DNA from: Porodaedalea pini
Lineage: Eukaryota > Basidiomycota > Agaricomycetes > Hymenochaetales > Hymenochaetaceae
Direction of reading: 5' to 3'
Assembly: GCA_002794775.1 (NCBI GenBank)
Contig: NBAY01000093.1
Span: forward strand, 62,001-126,000
DNA: 64,000 nucleotides
Made by a program: the position numbers and the translations under genes. Shown here one piece after another: positions 1-9,598 of this stretch. The notes below the pieces were generated by a model that saw only the letters and a program-made list of their open reading frames with translations, was not told the DNA's origin and ran no database searches. The stretch's first letter is position 1; each line of letters starts with the position of its first letter.

Positions 1-183
1 TCGTTTGGATTTTGTTGTTTTTTGTATTTTGTTTTGATTTTACGCCTCCCTTTTCCGTGATGGTGATTTCAATAGACTGCCTGTCAAAAGAAATATGTAC
101 TGCGTCTGACTCCGGGATATTCGTGGTATAGCATGGTTGCGTCTCTGGTTCGTCTCGTCGATATTGTACCGATTCATCGACTA
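1..183 (-). CDS. Possible start of pol, partial at left edge
   Basis: Downstream of the retropepsin stop, the minus strand is open in the -1 frame up to the window edge, coding about 60 residues that begin near DESVQYRRDEP. The protease frame ends at GAT TTT TGA TAG. A one-base backward slip in the T run would read on without a stop into this frame. It is therefore either a second frameshift to pol or a continuation broken by an indel. No reverse transcriptase motif is reached before the edge, so the assignment rests only on gag-pro-pol order. Confidence 0.35.
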
Positions 184-1263
184 TCAAAAATCCTCGTTCT
201 CAGCTGGTTGCTTTTGGCGTGTTCGTTCTCGAGTTGGAATTGATACATCTTCTTCCGTTACCGGGTGGATTAGTTCTAGTACCTGGTCGTCGATGTCTAT
301 ATCCACCAACCGAGCCTTGCAGTGTGCGAGGAACGGTCGGCCGAGTAGGATGTCGAACGGTGCCGGGTGTACGACTTGTGCTTGTACGAGTACCGAGAAT
401 CCTCCGAGTCCTATCCTGAGTCGCGGTATTAGTCCGAGCGACTGGGTCCTAGATGCATCTGCTGTTTCGATAGTGATTCGTTCATTGTTCAGAGTTGGCG
501 ATCCTAGATGTTTCCACACGTCCCGCGAGAGTCCGATAAACGAAGCTCCAGTGTCGAGTAGTCCTTCTACCTCGACCTTTCCGTCCAGCCATACATCGAC
601 GACTCGAATTGGTACGGTTGCTGGCGCGACTGGTTCCTTTTCCGTTGTCTCGTCCGGCGATCCCGGCCTGGGTCCTACCGAGTACATGGCCGTGCCTTCA
701 TCTTCAAGATTTATTGGACTTCGCTTTGCCGTCATCATATCCTTGCACTTTCGCCTGACTTCCGGCGAGGTTGCCAACAATTCTCGACCTGATATTGACA
801 CCGTGGAATCCAAGAATCGGCGAAACACTGCGTCGACCATTGCGGGGTCGTTAGCCGGTGTGCTGTATTTGAACTGAGGCCTCTGTATGTCTACCGTTGG
901 GTTTGGATGTCCAGGCTTTGGTTCCGTCCTTTCTCGTGGTGGTGCTACATGGACTTGCGTAGGCTCGCTCGGTGGTAGATAGTCTGGTATTGTTTCTTCG
1001 ATTGTTCTGGGCTCGACCGATTCTTTCTCCTTTCCTTGGTCTGTTTCAGTTTCCGGTACGCCCGAGTCCGTAGCTGGTTCGCGTCCCTCTCGTTCTTTCG
1101 TTGGTTTCGTCGTACGCTTAGGTGAAGGAGGGTTGACTTTTCCTATATTTGCCAGTCTCGCAGATCGTCTCTGCTGGCCGTGAGAATTTGCCGTATCGTC
1201 GAACCAACCTTCCTTCCTTCCCCTACATATTCGTCCTGGATTTCTTCGATATGGGCTTCCTCC
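184..1263 (-). CDS. Retropepsin-type aspartic protease ORF of a Gypsy-like element
   Basis: This minus-strand frame is open from about 1263 to the stop at 184 and overlaps the end of Gag by about 120 nt in the -1 frame. From the internal Met at 840, DTGAS lies at residues 96-100 and is followed by the second retropepsin element DILLGRPFL, as in LTR-retrotransposon proteases that cut the Gag-Pol polyprotein. The upstream part is acidic and proline-rich linker. No obvious start codon context is present, so expression as a Gag-Pro fusion through -1 frameshifting is inferred. I see no canonical slippery heptamer in the overlap, and a mutational frameshift is the alternative. Confidence 0.75.
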   Translation of the reverse strand, partial: GGSPYRRNPGRICRGRKEGWFDDTANSHGQQRRSARLANIGKVNPPSPKRTTKPTKEREGREPATDSGVPETETDQGKEKESVEPRTIEETIPDYLPPSEPTQVHVAPPRERTEPKPGHPNPTVDIQRPQFKYSTPANDPAMVDAVFRRFLDSTVSISGRELLATSPEVRRKCKDMMTAKRSPINLEDEGTAMYSVGPRPGSPDETTEKEPVAPATVPIRVVDVWLDGKVEVEGLLDTGASFIGLSRDVWKHLGSPTLNNERITIETADASRTQSLGLIPRLRIGLGGFSVLVQAQVVHPAPFDILLGRPFLAHCKARLVDIDIDDQVLELIHPVTEEDVSIPTRERTRQKQPAENEDF

Positions 1264-3758
1264 TTACATGGCTGGGTCGGCGTATACATACTTGGTCCTG
1301 ATATGGCGGGATAGTACGTATCGAACAAGTTTGCAGTCTGATGTGGTGGTGGATCTCGTAGCGCCGTCATATCGACAGGAAGAGTCGTACCTGGAGGGAC
1401 TTCGTTCGGGTGGTCTCGGTAGTACAAGTTCATTCGATCCAGTAGAGAGGAGCCTTGAGGTCCCGGAGGTAGTCGTGTTCCTCCTGGCATCACAACGAAT
1501 CCTTGTGCATCCAAGGCCAATAGTCGCCGGTTCAGCAACGTGTCTCTGATCGTACAGTCCCTGAATAGGTGTGCGGTGCTGTGGCACATGGCACACGTTC
1601 GGGGTCCTGTATTCCTTACCTGCATATTTCTAGCTGGAGGTGGGCCTCTCGGTGGTGCCCTGTACTCCTCTCGTGGTCGTCCGTAATCGTCGGGTCGCTG
1701 GTACTCCCGTGGTTCATTAGGGGCATACGGCCGATCTCGAGCGTATCGATCCTCGTAGTCCCGTCTTCGGTACTCCTCCTTCCTTTCGCCCCGGAGATCT
1801 CTTACTTCAGCTTGTAAGTCCGATACCATACGTGTGAGCAGGCTCAGTTCTGAGTCCTCTCGTTTGATGGGGTTTGGTGCGTATGGTCCAGATGCTGCGG
1901 CGACGTGTTGCTGAGTAAAGTATGGAGGTGCTGCGGGTATCCCGAATGTTCCATACTGCGGTACTGCGTAGCCTTGCTGCGCACCGGGGCCAGTTACTAG
2001 GACTCCTCCTGCTATGAGTCGGTCGAGTTCGTTGTATAGTACCGGTATATCCCAAGGGACGCCAGCTGGGTGTCGAAAGTCAACCAACCGAAGCTGTTGT
2101 TCGAGATGCTGATTGGTGAGCCGATTCAGGCCTTCTCGATAGAACCGTTTTTGGTCTAACTCCGAAATGACTCCTTCTTGAACCAGGTATGATGTAATAC
2201 GCATAAAGCTTCGATGGTATTCTCCCAGGGCAGCCGTGCTCATTAAAACCTTGTTGGAATTCTCGGCAACGAAGTTGATTAGATCTCCGTAAGTGTATCT
2301 TATCGTTGCCGCCGGATAGAAGCCTAGGGCGGCTGTTTTGAATGACGCGAAATCGTTTTGTCGTGCCTGTGGGAGAGTCGACCATAGTAATTCCTCGCGT
2401 ACCGGTGCATAGTAACGTGCCCAATTGATTTTCTGTAGGTCGGTGATCCCTGCATTTGATCCTAAGATGTTAACCTCTTCAAAGAATCGCGGAATCCCTT
2501 CCGGTTCTACATCGGTGTTCATTGCTGGTGCTCGTTTGTCGTGTCTGTTCGGCATTGTCGCTCCTGGAACCGGAGGATTTGGTCCGGTGATCGGGAGATT
2601 TCTGGACTCGGCGAGGTCTGGAAGAGGATTGGCGACGTTGGGTATGGGTTGTGTCGGTGGTGCCGTTGGTGGGGCTTGTGAAGGTCCTTGGCTCGATCCT
2701 TGTGCGGTAGAATTAGCCATGACTGCTCTGACTATTGGTGGCGCCACGATATGGAGAGTCGGCGGAGCCGGTGTGGGTACACGTGAGGGTGGAGTCGGCT
2801 GTTCCGGAGTCGAAGGGCAAGTTTCCGGGTATGGGTCCGTGATCCTTGATATCGCAACAGGCACCGTTCCTTCTGGAGTTGGTGGCGGTGCTGGTGGAGG
2901 TAGGTCTTCCTCCGATGTCTCGGACCGAGTTTGTGGTGATCCTGGGGTTGGTCGTCCTTCTTGGTCGGGGGTAGGATTCTCAGGTTCCGAGTCTCGTTTT
3001 GTTGGTCCTTCTATTGGTCCTCCTGTTTGAATCAGAGGTTCGTCGATCCGTCTTCTGATGGCTTGTCTGCCCCAATTAAGTGGTGACCCTGGTCTTGTGG
3101 GTGACAACGATCTGAGTGACTGGTTTCGATACGGTGTTGCCGATTCTCGTGGTCCTGGCGATACCAGTCTCCTGACCACTTCTTCGGATCTGGAGCGACT
3201 TCGTTCCCTTGTTGGACTCCTGTATCCTTCGAGCCCTGGATTCTTTTCCTCGCTTTCGGGTGTTCCCCTGGGTCGTTGTGTCTGCCGACTGAGCGGTGTA
3301 CTGGCGATGCTGAAATGCGACCTGTTGCCGGTTACGAAGCTTCCTGGGATACGAAGTGATATCGGTGTTTCGATGAGATCAGGTAGGATCCTTCTAGGTT
3401 CGACTGGTCGTCCTCGTTCTTGTGTGAGTTCGGGTTCGGTTACTAAGGGTGGCTGTTGTTGCTCGGTATCCTGAAGTGTGTTTTCTGGGTTGGTGATTCC
3501 AGATCGGCGAAAGGGTGACGACGACGCTTCTCTGGGAGCGTGTAAGATTCGAGGGGTGGCTGTGGTCGGTGGACGTCCTCTTGGTCTTCCTCGGCCTCGT
3601 CCTCTGGGTGGTGGTGGTGGGTTGCTCGGTTCTTCTTGGACCTTTGCCTGTATGCACGTAGAGCGCCGAGGAGCTTCAGACGTCGACCTGATACTTAGGC
3701 GAGGCACCTTGTCCCCCTCGTGGTGGGCTCCAATGTGTAGGGGTGCAGACTCTTCCAA
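1143..3758 (-). CDS. Gag-like polyprotein of a Gypsy-like retroelement
   Basis: An 871-residue ORF. Residues 1 to about 400 are low-complexity, rich in Pro, Arg, Ser and Glu. The middle (about 420-600) resembles a retrotransposon capsid domain. A CCHC zinc knuckle, CAMCHSTAHLFRDC (C-x2-C-x4-H-x4-C), follows, as expected for nucleic-acid-binding nucleocapsid. The retropepsin frame comes next on the same strand. Gag of this type packages the element RNA in cytoplasmic virus-like particles. The ORF has no stop, so this part of the element looks intact. The first Met was taken because the open frame starts just upstream. It is not closely related to the Gag of the two chromoviruses further right. 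Confidence 0.8.
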   Translation of the reverse strand: MEESAPLHIGAHHEGDKVPRLSIRSTSEAPRRSTCIQAKVQEEPSNPPPPPRGRGRGRPRGRPPTTATPRILHAPREASSSPFRRSGITNPENTLQDTEQQQPPLVTEPELTQERGRPVEPRRILPDLIETPISLRIPGSFVTGNRSHFSIASTPLSRQTQRPRGTPESEEKNPGLEGYRSPTRERSRSRSEEVVRRLVSPGPRESATPYRNQSLRSLSPTRPGSPLNWGRQAIRRRIDEPLIQTGGPIEGPTKRDSEPENPTPDQEGRPTPGSPQTRSETSEEDLPPPAPPPTPEGTVPVAISRITDPYPETCPSTPEQPTPPSRVPTPAPPTLHIVAPPIVRAVMANSTAQGSSQGPSQAPPTAPPTQPIPNVANPLPDLAESRNLPITGPNPPVPGATMPNRHDKRAPAMNTDVEPEGIPRFFEEVNILGSNAGITDLQKINWARYYAPVREELLWSTLPQARQNDFASFKTAALGFYPAATIRYTYGDLINFVAENSNKVLMSTAALGEYHRSFMRITSYLVQEGVISELDQKRFYREGLNRLTNQHLEQQLRLVDFRHPAGVPWDIPVLYNELDRLIAGGVLVTGPGAQQGYAVPQYGTFGIPAAPPYFTQQHVAAASGPYAPNPIKREDSELSLLTRMVSDLQAEVRDLRGERKEEYRRRDYEDRYARDRPYAPNEPREYQRPDDYGRPREEYRAPPRGPPPARNMQVRNTGPRTCAMCHSTAHLFRDCTIRDTLLNRRLLALDAQGFVVMPGGTRLPPGPQGSSLLDRMNLYYRDHPNEVPPGTTLPVDMTALRDPPPHQTANLFDTYYPAISGPSMYTPTQPCKEEAHIEEIQDEYVGEGRKVGSTIRQILTASRDDLRDWQI

Positions 3759-4440
3759 TCCGAAGGGCGATCCGGGCTAGCGCTCGTGTTTGACCCAAGG
3801 GGGACTGCGGTGACTCGGTATACCGAGAGGGACAACCTAAGTAGAGCGAGGTTCGAGATATGAAGACTTGGCGATACGGATACCTGCGGGATTCCGGTTA
3901 GACCAAGACTTGGGCGGGTAAAATCGGCACTTGAGGCAGCGGCCGAGGGCGTTCGGTGATTGGGTGATGGAGTTCTGAGAGTCGGCGACAGAGTCGGTGT
4001 ATACTGTTTTCAGAACGAGAGTCGGGCAAGTAGTGCGTAGTAATGCATGTAGTAGATTGCGGTCTAGAGGTGGAGAGGGGACTGTCTGTCTTCTGTACTG
4101 TGTGTGTCTGTGTCCGTGTCTCCGTGTCTGTGTGTGTACAAACTACCGCGAATTTATACTAAACTGAAGCAGAGAAAGCGGTGCAGGACTCGGCCGAGTC
4201 TGTGTGAACAGATGTGAAGGTGAGTCGGCGATCGGCCTGCGCACATCATGCAGCCGATCATCGTGGAGTGATATTGTAGTGCCCAACCTGCTCTCTCGTC
4301 TCCCACCACTGCACAACTGTATCCCACGTCCTTGTCCTACTCCCCTAAGTCCTTCCACCTGTGCCCACGAGAGTCGGTCGTCCATGTGCTGATCGAGTTC
4401 GTACGACATCCGTCCGTCCGATCGTGTCCATACCAAGAAT
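3759..4440 (-). promoter_or_regulatory. Leader and possible LTR promoter of the left-edge retroelement
   Basis: This non-coding stretch upstream of Gag contains a minus-strand TATA-like box TATAAATT (4151-4158), a TGTG/TCTG-rich run (about 4095-4138), and no credible ORF. A transcript starting about 30 bp past the TATA box would have a leader of about 360 nt before the Gag Met. LTR ends and a primer-binding site could not be fixed because the partner LTR lies outside the window. Confidence 0.35.
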
Positions 4441-4455
4441 TAATAATAAAGAGTA

Positions 4456-4497
4456 GGCCGCCGATTACGAATGAATAAATGGTAATGTTCGGCGGCC
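4456..4497. repeat. Perfect 9-bp inverted repeat (hairpin)
   Basis: GGCCGCCGA at 4456-4464 pairs with TCGGCGGCC at 4489-4497 across a 24-nt AT-rich loop containing AATAAAT. It lies beyond the putative promoter of the left-edge element and could belong to its LTR. Function is unknown. Confidence 0.6.
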
Positions 4498-4570
4498 GGT
4501 AAAGGGAGTCAAAGGAGTAGTGTAAGTGAGGGCGGAAAGACTTGGCCGGCGCGTAGGCGATAGTTAATCG

Positions 4571-5727
4571 CTACAGCGCCTCATTGGCATCGGCAATAGA
4601 AAGTAGCCACATGGTCTGACCATTCTCTTCCACATTCAGTTCCTTTTTCTTTCCTCCAACATCCATGCCACCGACTTTGACAACCAACTGCTTGCCAGCA
4701 ATCTCCTCCTCAGCTGCAAAAACTACCAAGTTTTCATTCACCTCCATTCTCTCGGGCTCCCTCTCATCAGCCGCCGAAGATTTGAACATGTGCAGATGAC
4801 ACACAGAAGGCGTCCACTCAGGAGGAGTAAAGGGCTGAAAGCCACTCAACAAAGGCGACTTTGGCTGAGGTGGAGCAGTCAACACAATCACACGGGTTTG
4901 CCATTGTCATGAAAAGCCGAGAATGAGAAGTGGCGAGGAAGGAAAGAATTTTAACAAGGATGAAGATTTGCTTGACAGTGGGTCCAGAGCAGAAAATAAA
5001 CATAGAAAAGGCGGGAGTTCCGGCTGAAAAAGTGATGCTGATAAGGAGTCCTTTGGCTTCCTCCTGTTCACTGAGATAATAGGGGGACCAAGCAGTGGGA
5101 GAGGCCAATTGGAAGTCGAGCTTGGCATCGTAGGCGTAACAATGCCAGAAAGTGATGAGCTGCAATTGTGCCTACTCTCCTGCATCTGCTGGAGCTGTAG
5201 CCCATTAGGGATCCCAGTCTGCTTCACAATGCCATTCATGCTCATCCGCGACCTATCCAAGCAACCTATCCAAGATACACAACCTCTCAGCTGGGTCCTT
5301 TATCCAAGCTCATTTCATGATAATCCCTGGAGCTGACATCTTCAGTAGAATCGTCCTCAAAAACGCATGCCATTGCTCTCGGTAAGCCTGGACGAAGCAT
5401 CTTCTCTGAGTAAGGGACTGATTCCTATAGACTCAGCAGCAGCCTCTTGAAGTTGGTCATGCTCTCTCCATTCATTCTCCTCTCCCTCATCGCAAACTGA
5501 AACTGATCCAGCTTTTGCCGCGCTGATTTCGATGACATCTGATATAATGTGCGTGGAGGATGGAGGCTGAAGCACCCAATGGCCCTTTGTCTTCCCCTTC
5601 CCTTTCCATGGCAAGCCTCTTTGTGGCTGAAAGTGAGACTGGGTTGGAGAAGGAGGGAGAGTTGTGCTTTGCTCGATCAAATTACGTTTGCCCATTCTCT
5701 TGCTAATAGATGCCCTAGCAAACATAC
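4571..5727 (-). other. Unassigned minus-strand coding-like fragments
   Basis: Three overlapping minus-strand frames (4571-4891, 4818-5165, 5357-5725) have gene-like composition but no family I recognise. One contains SGFQPFTPPEWTPSVCHLHM, another SPYYLSEQEEAKG, the third KGKGKTKGHWVLQPPSS. Frames change without clear GT-AG introns. With the adjoining topoisomerase fragment this looks like a decayed mosaic of gene pieces, not one working gene. Confidence 0.35.
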
Positions 5728-6309
5728 CGGAGGGTGGTCCTCGAGAACCTTAAGGAAGTCTTTAGATAAGTTCTTATTGAAAACCGCATCTTGTGCGTGA
5801 TCAGTCTCTATCATCTGGCCATAGAAGCCAGCAACCTCCTCCGACTTGATCGATTCGGGAGGTTGACGGGTTTGCCTAGCGTTGACGTCTGATAAGAACT
5901 TCTATGGTCAGGGAACGTGGAATGTGGAGGAACATAATGACATATTTCACCTTCACATCCGATGGCAATGGCTCATAGGCGGGAGGGAAGTAAACACCAT
6001 TGTGCTCTAGCGTATTCCACTTAATTGAGCCGTCGCCAAGTTGGGATCTTCGACTTCCCACCATCGAAAGACCTCTTCACCCTCCTCTTCATTGTCCTTC
6101 TTTCCCCTCTTCTTCTTTCCCTGTGACAATGAGCCCTCTGCCTCCTCTTCCTTCTTTGCATTTGTCGCACACTTCTTTGCTCTCAGCTTCACGTCATCAT
6201 CAGAGGTGGGCTCAGGTCTCGCATGCTTCTTGGCAGTGAGCAGCTTATCATCATTGGACGCATCTTCAGACTTCGCCTTCATCTTGCCCTTGCCTTTGCC
6301 GTTAGCCAT
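5728..6309 (-). pseudogene. TOP1: DNA topoisomerase I (eukaryotic type IB) N-terminal fragment, broken
   Basis: The reading starts with a Lys-rich N-terminal tail (MANGKGKGKMKAKSED...), as in nuclear TOP1. It continues with RWWEVEDPN, then in another frame [19 protein letters not shown], the hallmark start of the TOP1 core, and after a retained intron EEVAGFYGQMIETDHAQDA and DFLKVLEDHPP. Two lesions are visible. One base is missing near 6035-6040, between DPNL and GDGSIKW. The splice donor after KVKY is destroyed: the acceptor and intron body remain but GT is lost from its expected place. The catalytic core and active-site Tyr are absent; a new exon border with GTATGT follows at 5722. The retained introns show it is a DNA-level copy, not a retroposed one. 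Confidence 0.85.
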
Positions 6310-6339
6310 TCCATTTGCTTTCGTGGAAGCTTGCTGCTG

Positions 6340-6545
6340 AGATGCTCGGCGAGAAAGACAGATGGGAAAATGGCTGACGTCTATGTTGAAGCATGTGGTG
6401 GGTCAGAGGGGGCAGGAAGAAGGGGCAAGGAAAGCGTGCTGGGTGAACAGGGCAAGGGAAGTTATGCCAATTGATGTTTTAGTGGCTGGCATTGAGAAGG
6501 GAGAGATGGCTGCTGTTTCGTCACCACTGTGATATCTGTTTGAGA
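6340..6545. repeat. Direct repeat, copy 1 (about 205 bp)
   Basis: This stretch matches 7290-7495 with scattered substitutions and small indels. Both contain GAAGCATGTGGTGGGTCAGA and GGGAAGTTATGCCAATTGA in the same order. The copies differ mostly by transitions, so the duplication is old. The segment may be former coding sequence, but neither copy keeps a long frame. Confidence 0.8.
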
Positions 6546-7289
6546 CAAAAGGGTTGTGCATTGCAGAAACCGGAGATGATCCAAATGCGATTGTACCCTC
6601 GCTTTTTGTGTGTTGCACACTGTGTGAGTTCTCTTCCCATGGCAGCATTAAGCTCATGCCAACCGAGAGACGCCAACCCAAATGCATCGCCGAATGCACA
6701 TTCGCAGTGTCCAACCTCCCACAGTGGGAGACCATAGAGCTTTGGCCATGCATGATTCGAATAGCATCGATCCTGTAAGAATTTTGATACTAGAATGAGC
6801 ACAGCGAGGAAGATGCGCCACGGGCAGAGGAGCGGCATGGGAAGAGGTGACAGCAGCCTGAGCTGTTTTGCTGGAATATTGCAACACTTGTCATTAGACT
6901 GCCTTTGAGTCTGCCTTTGAGTCTGCATCTACTGAGTTAATGGAAGTGAAGTGCCCATCTGGAGGACTGTTGGCACACACAATGCGTCGAACGGGTCCAT
7001 TGACATCAATTCCATCAGAAGGCTGCAGACGTTGGACACGTCCAAAGAGATATTCACCTTCAATGAGGCAGATGCCTCGTCATCCTTCATGATCCTCTTA
7101 TCTGACTCCAGCTTGCCTCTCACTCCCGTGCTATGCCTCTCTTGCTCCACGAGCTCTGTCACCTTCCCTCGCACCACCTTGATGTGGCAGAGCACCGACT
7201 GCAGGACACTGCATGTTGTGCGTGAACGGTGGAGGACCTGTATGAAAGAATGAGATCCTTCTTGGACATGATGGTTGTGGCGTTGCTGC
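6546..7289. other. Unassigned degenerate sequence between the direct repeats
   Basis: Several short open frames lie here on both strands (for example minus 6929-7195, with KLESDKRIMKDDEASASLKV) but none has a recognised domain or clean splice structure. It is probably decayed gene or transposon sequence. Confidence 0.3.
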
Positions 7290-7495
7290 TGAAACCCTCG
7301 GTGAGAAAGGCAGATGGGAAAATGACTGATGTTGATGTTGAAGCATGTGGTGGGTCAGATGGGGTAGGGGAAGAGGTGAGGAAAGTGTGATGGGTGAACA
7401 GGGCGAGGGAAGTTATGCCAATTGACATTTTAGTGGCTGGCAGTGAGAAGGGAGGGCTGGCGAGTGTTTCGTCACCACTGTAATATCTTTCTGAG
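7290..7495. repeat. Direct repeat, copy 2 (about 205 bp)
   Basis: Second copy of the 6340-6545 unit, about 950 bp downstream in the same orientation, and diverged. Confidence 0.8.
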
Positions 7496-7924
7496 TCGAA
7501 AAGATGACCGGGATGCTCTTGGGGTGTCAAATGTTGGTCAGACTTTTCACAGCGTGATCTAGAATTGAGCACATCAGTTAGGGAAATAGGACAAAACCAA
7601 TCTATCTATCGACTCTGTGTGTGCATCTCAGAAAGCCACTGACAATGGGCATGCTTGACTCACCGACCAGGGATGTCACGTAGTTTGCTTTTGATGGGTA
7701 CGTCTTTGGGACTTGGGGTTATTTCAGCAGTCGAGGCACTGCTTCCTACAGCACTGAGGAGGGTGGGTGCAGGGATTCTTGAGAGTCGGGAGAATCAGAG
7801 CAAGATGGTGATGGCGGCAGCATGGAAAAGGTATTAGATAAGAAGAGGAAGAAGCAGAATCAGCCAGGGAATCAGAAGGGAAGCAAGAAACTGACCTGAG
7901 AACTGGGATTCTGAAGCCGCTGGT

Positions 7925-8051
7925 GTCTCTCGACATTCAAAAAGTGCTTAGATATTGTCGAGAGACCGGCTAGCACTGAATCTGCGGATTCCTCACTGTA
8001 CTAGCTGGTCTCTTGACATTGTCTAAGTTGTGAGACCCTTTGTCAAGAGAC
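7925..8051. repeat. Two related hairpins forming a larger palindrome
   Basis: GTCTCTCGACA (7925-7935) pairs with TGTCGAGAGAC (7956-7966). GTCTCTTGAC (8008-8017) pairs with GTCAAGAGAC (8042-8051). Between them GACCGGCTAG and CTAGCTGGTC are also nearly complementary, so the whole stretch is roughly palindromic around 7988. The second hairpin differs from the first by C-to-T and G-to-A at a former CpG. This may be the remnant of a small foldback element. Confidence 0.65.
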
Positions 8052-8081
8052 ATGGAAAAGGCTGGAGACATGAGGCAGGGC

Positions 8082-8640
8082 TTACCTGGCTAGTGACACG
8101 AAGCCATCAGAACCACAAGATAGCCGGTCAGGTATGAAGTTCCAGGAGTGTGGGAGCGCAAGCCGTGTGAGGAAATAAAGAATCCAGAGGTATGTTGTTG
8201 GCATTGCCATTGACAGTACCTGAGATAGGGGCAAGAGCATCTGCTTTTCTGAACTCTTTGATGATTTCCTCGATGGCTTGCTGCTTAGCAGAATCACTGG
8301 TCAAGCATCAAAAGCGCATCATTGAGCTCACTAACTTCTTCAAGCACCTGAACATGATACATCATCAATTCGGAATGCTCGTGGTTGTAATCTGGGATGT
8401 TCTGAGCCTATGGGACATGTGTGCATCATCATGTGTGCATGACAGACTATTTCTTGCAGTGCTTCAAACTGTTGTAACTGCGTCTGGAGGTTTGCAGCAT
8501 TGTTCAAGGAGGTCTCAGGTCTCGCTGTATGCATCTGATGTGATGGAATGGCCCAGCAGCCCCACCTGGGGGTGAGGCTGTGTGCAGTTGTGTGCAGGCG
8601 CTGAACAGCACCAGGGTCCACCAGGGTCCGAACCCTGAGT
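8082..8640 (-). pseudogene. Decayed coding fragments, family unknown
   Basis: Read on the minus strand with frame changes, the sequence gives protein-like strings: LQTQLQQFEALQEIVCHAHM, then SELMMYHVQVLEEVSELNDA, then AIEEIIKEFRKADALAPISG. These are leucine- and glutamate-rich helices, interrupted by stops and frameshifts. No domain is recognised. It lies just outside the foldback element and may be part of an older transposon or captured gene. Confidence 0.4.
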
Positions 8641-8699
8641 AACCCTGAGGATCGGCGGTCACACTGACATCAGCCGTCTCTCGACTTTCGCTAACTTTT

Positions 8700-8742
8700 G
8701 CTTTTCTGCTTCGTGCTTTGTCACATAGGACTTTGGATCACT
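8700..8742. repeat. Extra inverted repeat outside foldback MITE-1 (left arm)
   Basis: About 43 bp directly outside the MITE, starting GCTTTTCTGCTTCGTGCTTT, recur inverted at about 16331-16376 just outside its right end, differing only at two former CpG positions. Foldback MITE-2 lacks this extension. Either MITE-1 sits within a larger palindromic element, or flanking sequence was inverted and duplicated. Confidence 0.75.
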
Positions 8743-9161
8743 TACAGCCATTTTCATAAGTCCTGCGACATGTGCATGTCACGTGAAGTGAGCTGCGTCA
8801 GAGCCAAAGTGTCGAAGAATTAGAATGAATGCCTATTTTCTCTGTGAATTCTGCACAGTACCTGCTCATTAAGTACTCAAAAAAAAGGCATGGTTCTCAG
8901 GAGCAGAAATATGTAAAATAGGGAGCAATACATTGACTGTGTAGGTGGGTAGAGATCAAACAAGTGCAGCCAGTCTGTTCTCTCATACATTTCCACTGAG
9001 ATTCAAAAATTATGGCTCCCCTATATCTACCTATAAAATTCTTTCCTGTGTCTTTAAATTAAGTATATGACTATACCAACAGCTCCTGCAAGTTTGAAGC
9101 CAATCCATTCAGTATTCATGGTGCAGCAGTGAGGTTTGTGTTCCACTCTTGGTCATGCTGC

Positions 9162-9586
9162 TGTTAGGACTCAAACTTTTCCCTTTCTTTTATTTTCCTT
9201 TTATCATTTCTTTTCCTTCTAATCGCTCCTTTTCATTATATTTAATCATCTTTCCAATCATTTCCCACACTCTCTTCACATGACCTTCATTCGTTCCATT
9301 CTGTTTGTTTATGTAATGTTAGGTAATATAGTCTCACAGTTGTTGCTATATAAGGTCTCAGGAATTGCATGAACTCCTTGTTCTGCTTTTCCTCTTACCT
9401 CTGTGATGACCTAGGTGAGACTTGTCTCCCTTGTATTAGTTTAGACTTGTATTAATCCTCTTACCTCCGTGACGACCTAGCCTGAGTACAGCGTGTCCCG
9501 AGTCCCTGCTTGAGTATAGCATGTCCCAGACAACAGTCAACCAAGGCCTGCCCAGTCCAAGTCATCTCCTGGACTCCCACTTAACA
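9162..9586 (+). repeat. 5' LTR of Gypsy-1
   Basis: 425 bp, TGTTAGG...TTAACA. A TATA box TATATAA lies at 9347-9353. GTTCTGCTTTT at 9380-9390, about 33 bp further, is near the expected transcription start and is complementary to the PBS. Confidence 0.95.
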
Positions 9587-9587
9587 T

Positions 9588-9598
9588 AAAAGCAGAAC
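9588..9598 (+). promoter_or_regulatory. Self-complementary primer-binding site of Gypsy-1
   Basis: AAAAGCAGAAC starts one base past the 5' LTR and is the exact complement of GTTCTGCTTTT at 9380-9390 in the LTR. It does not begin with the TGG expected for a tRNA-primed PBS. This matches the arrangement known from Tf1/sushi-type elements, where the RNA 5' end folds back to prime reverse transcription. Confidence 0.8.

Noticed and set aside
137..877. Plus-strand ORF of 246 codons opposite the protease
   Set aside because: It is the antisense shadow of the minus-strand retropepsin frame, which has the DTGAS active site.
2425..3030. Plus-strand Gly/Val-rich ORF opposite Gag
   Set aside because: Antisense shadow of the proline-rich Gag N-terminus; composition mirrors it codon by codon.
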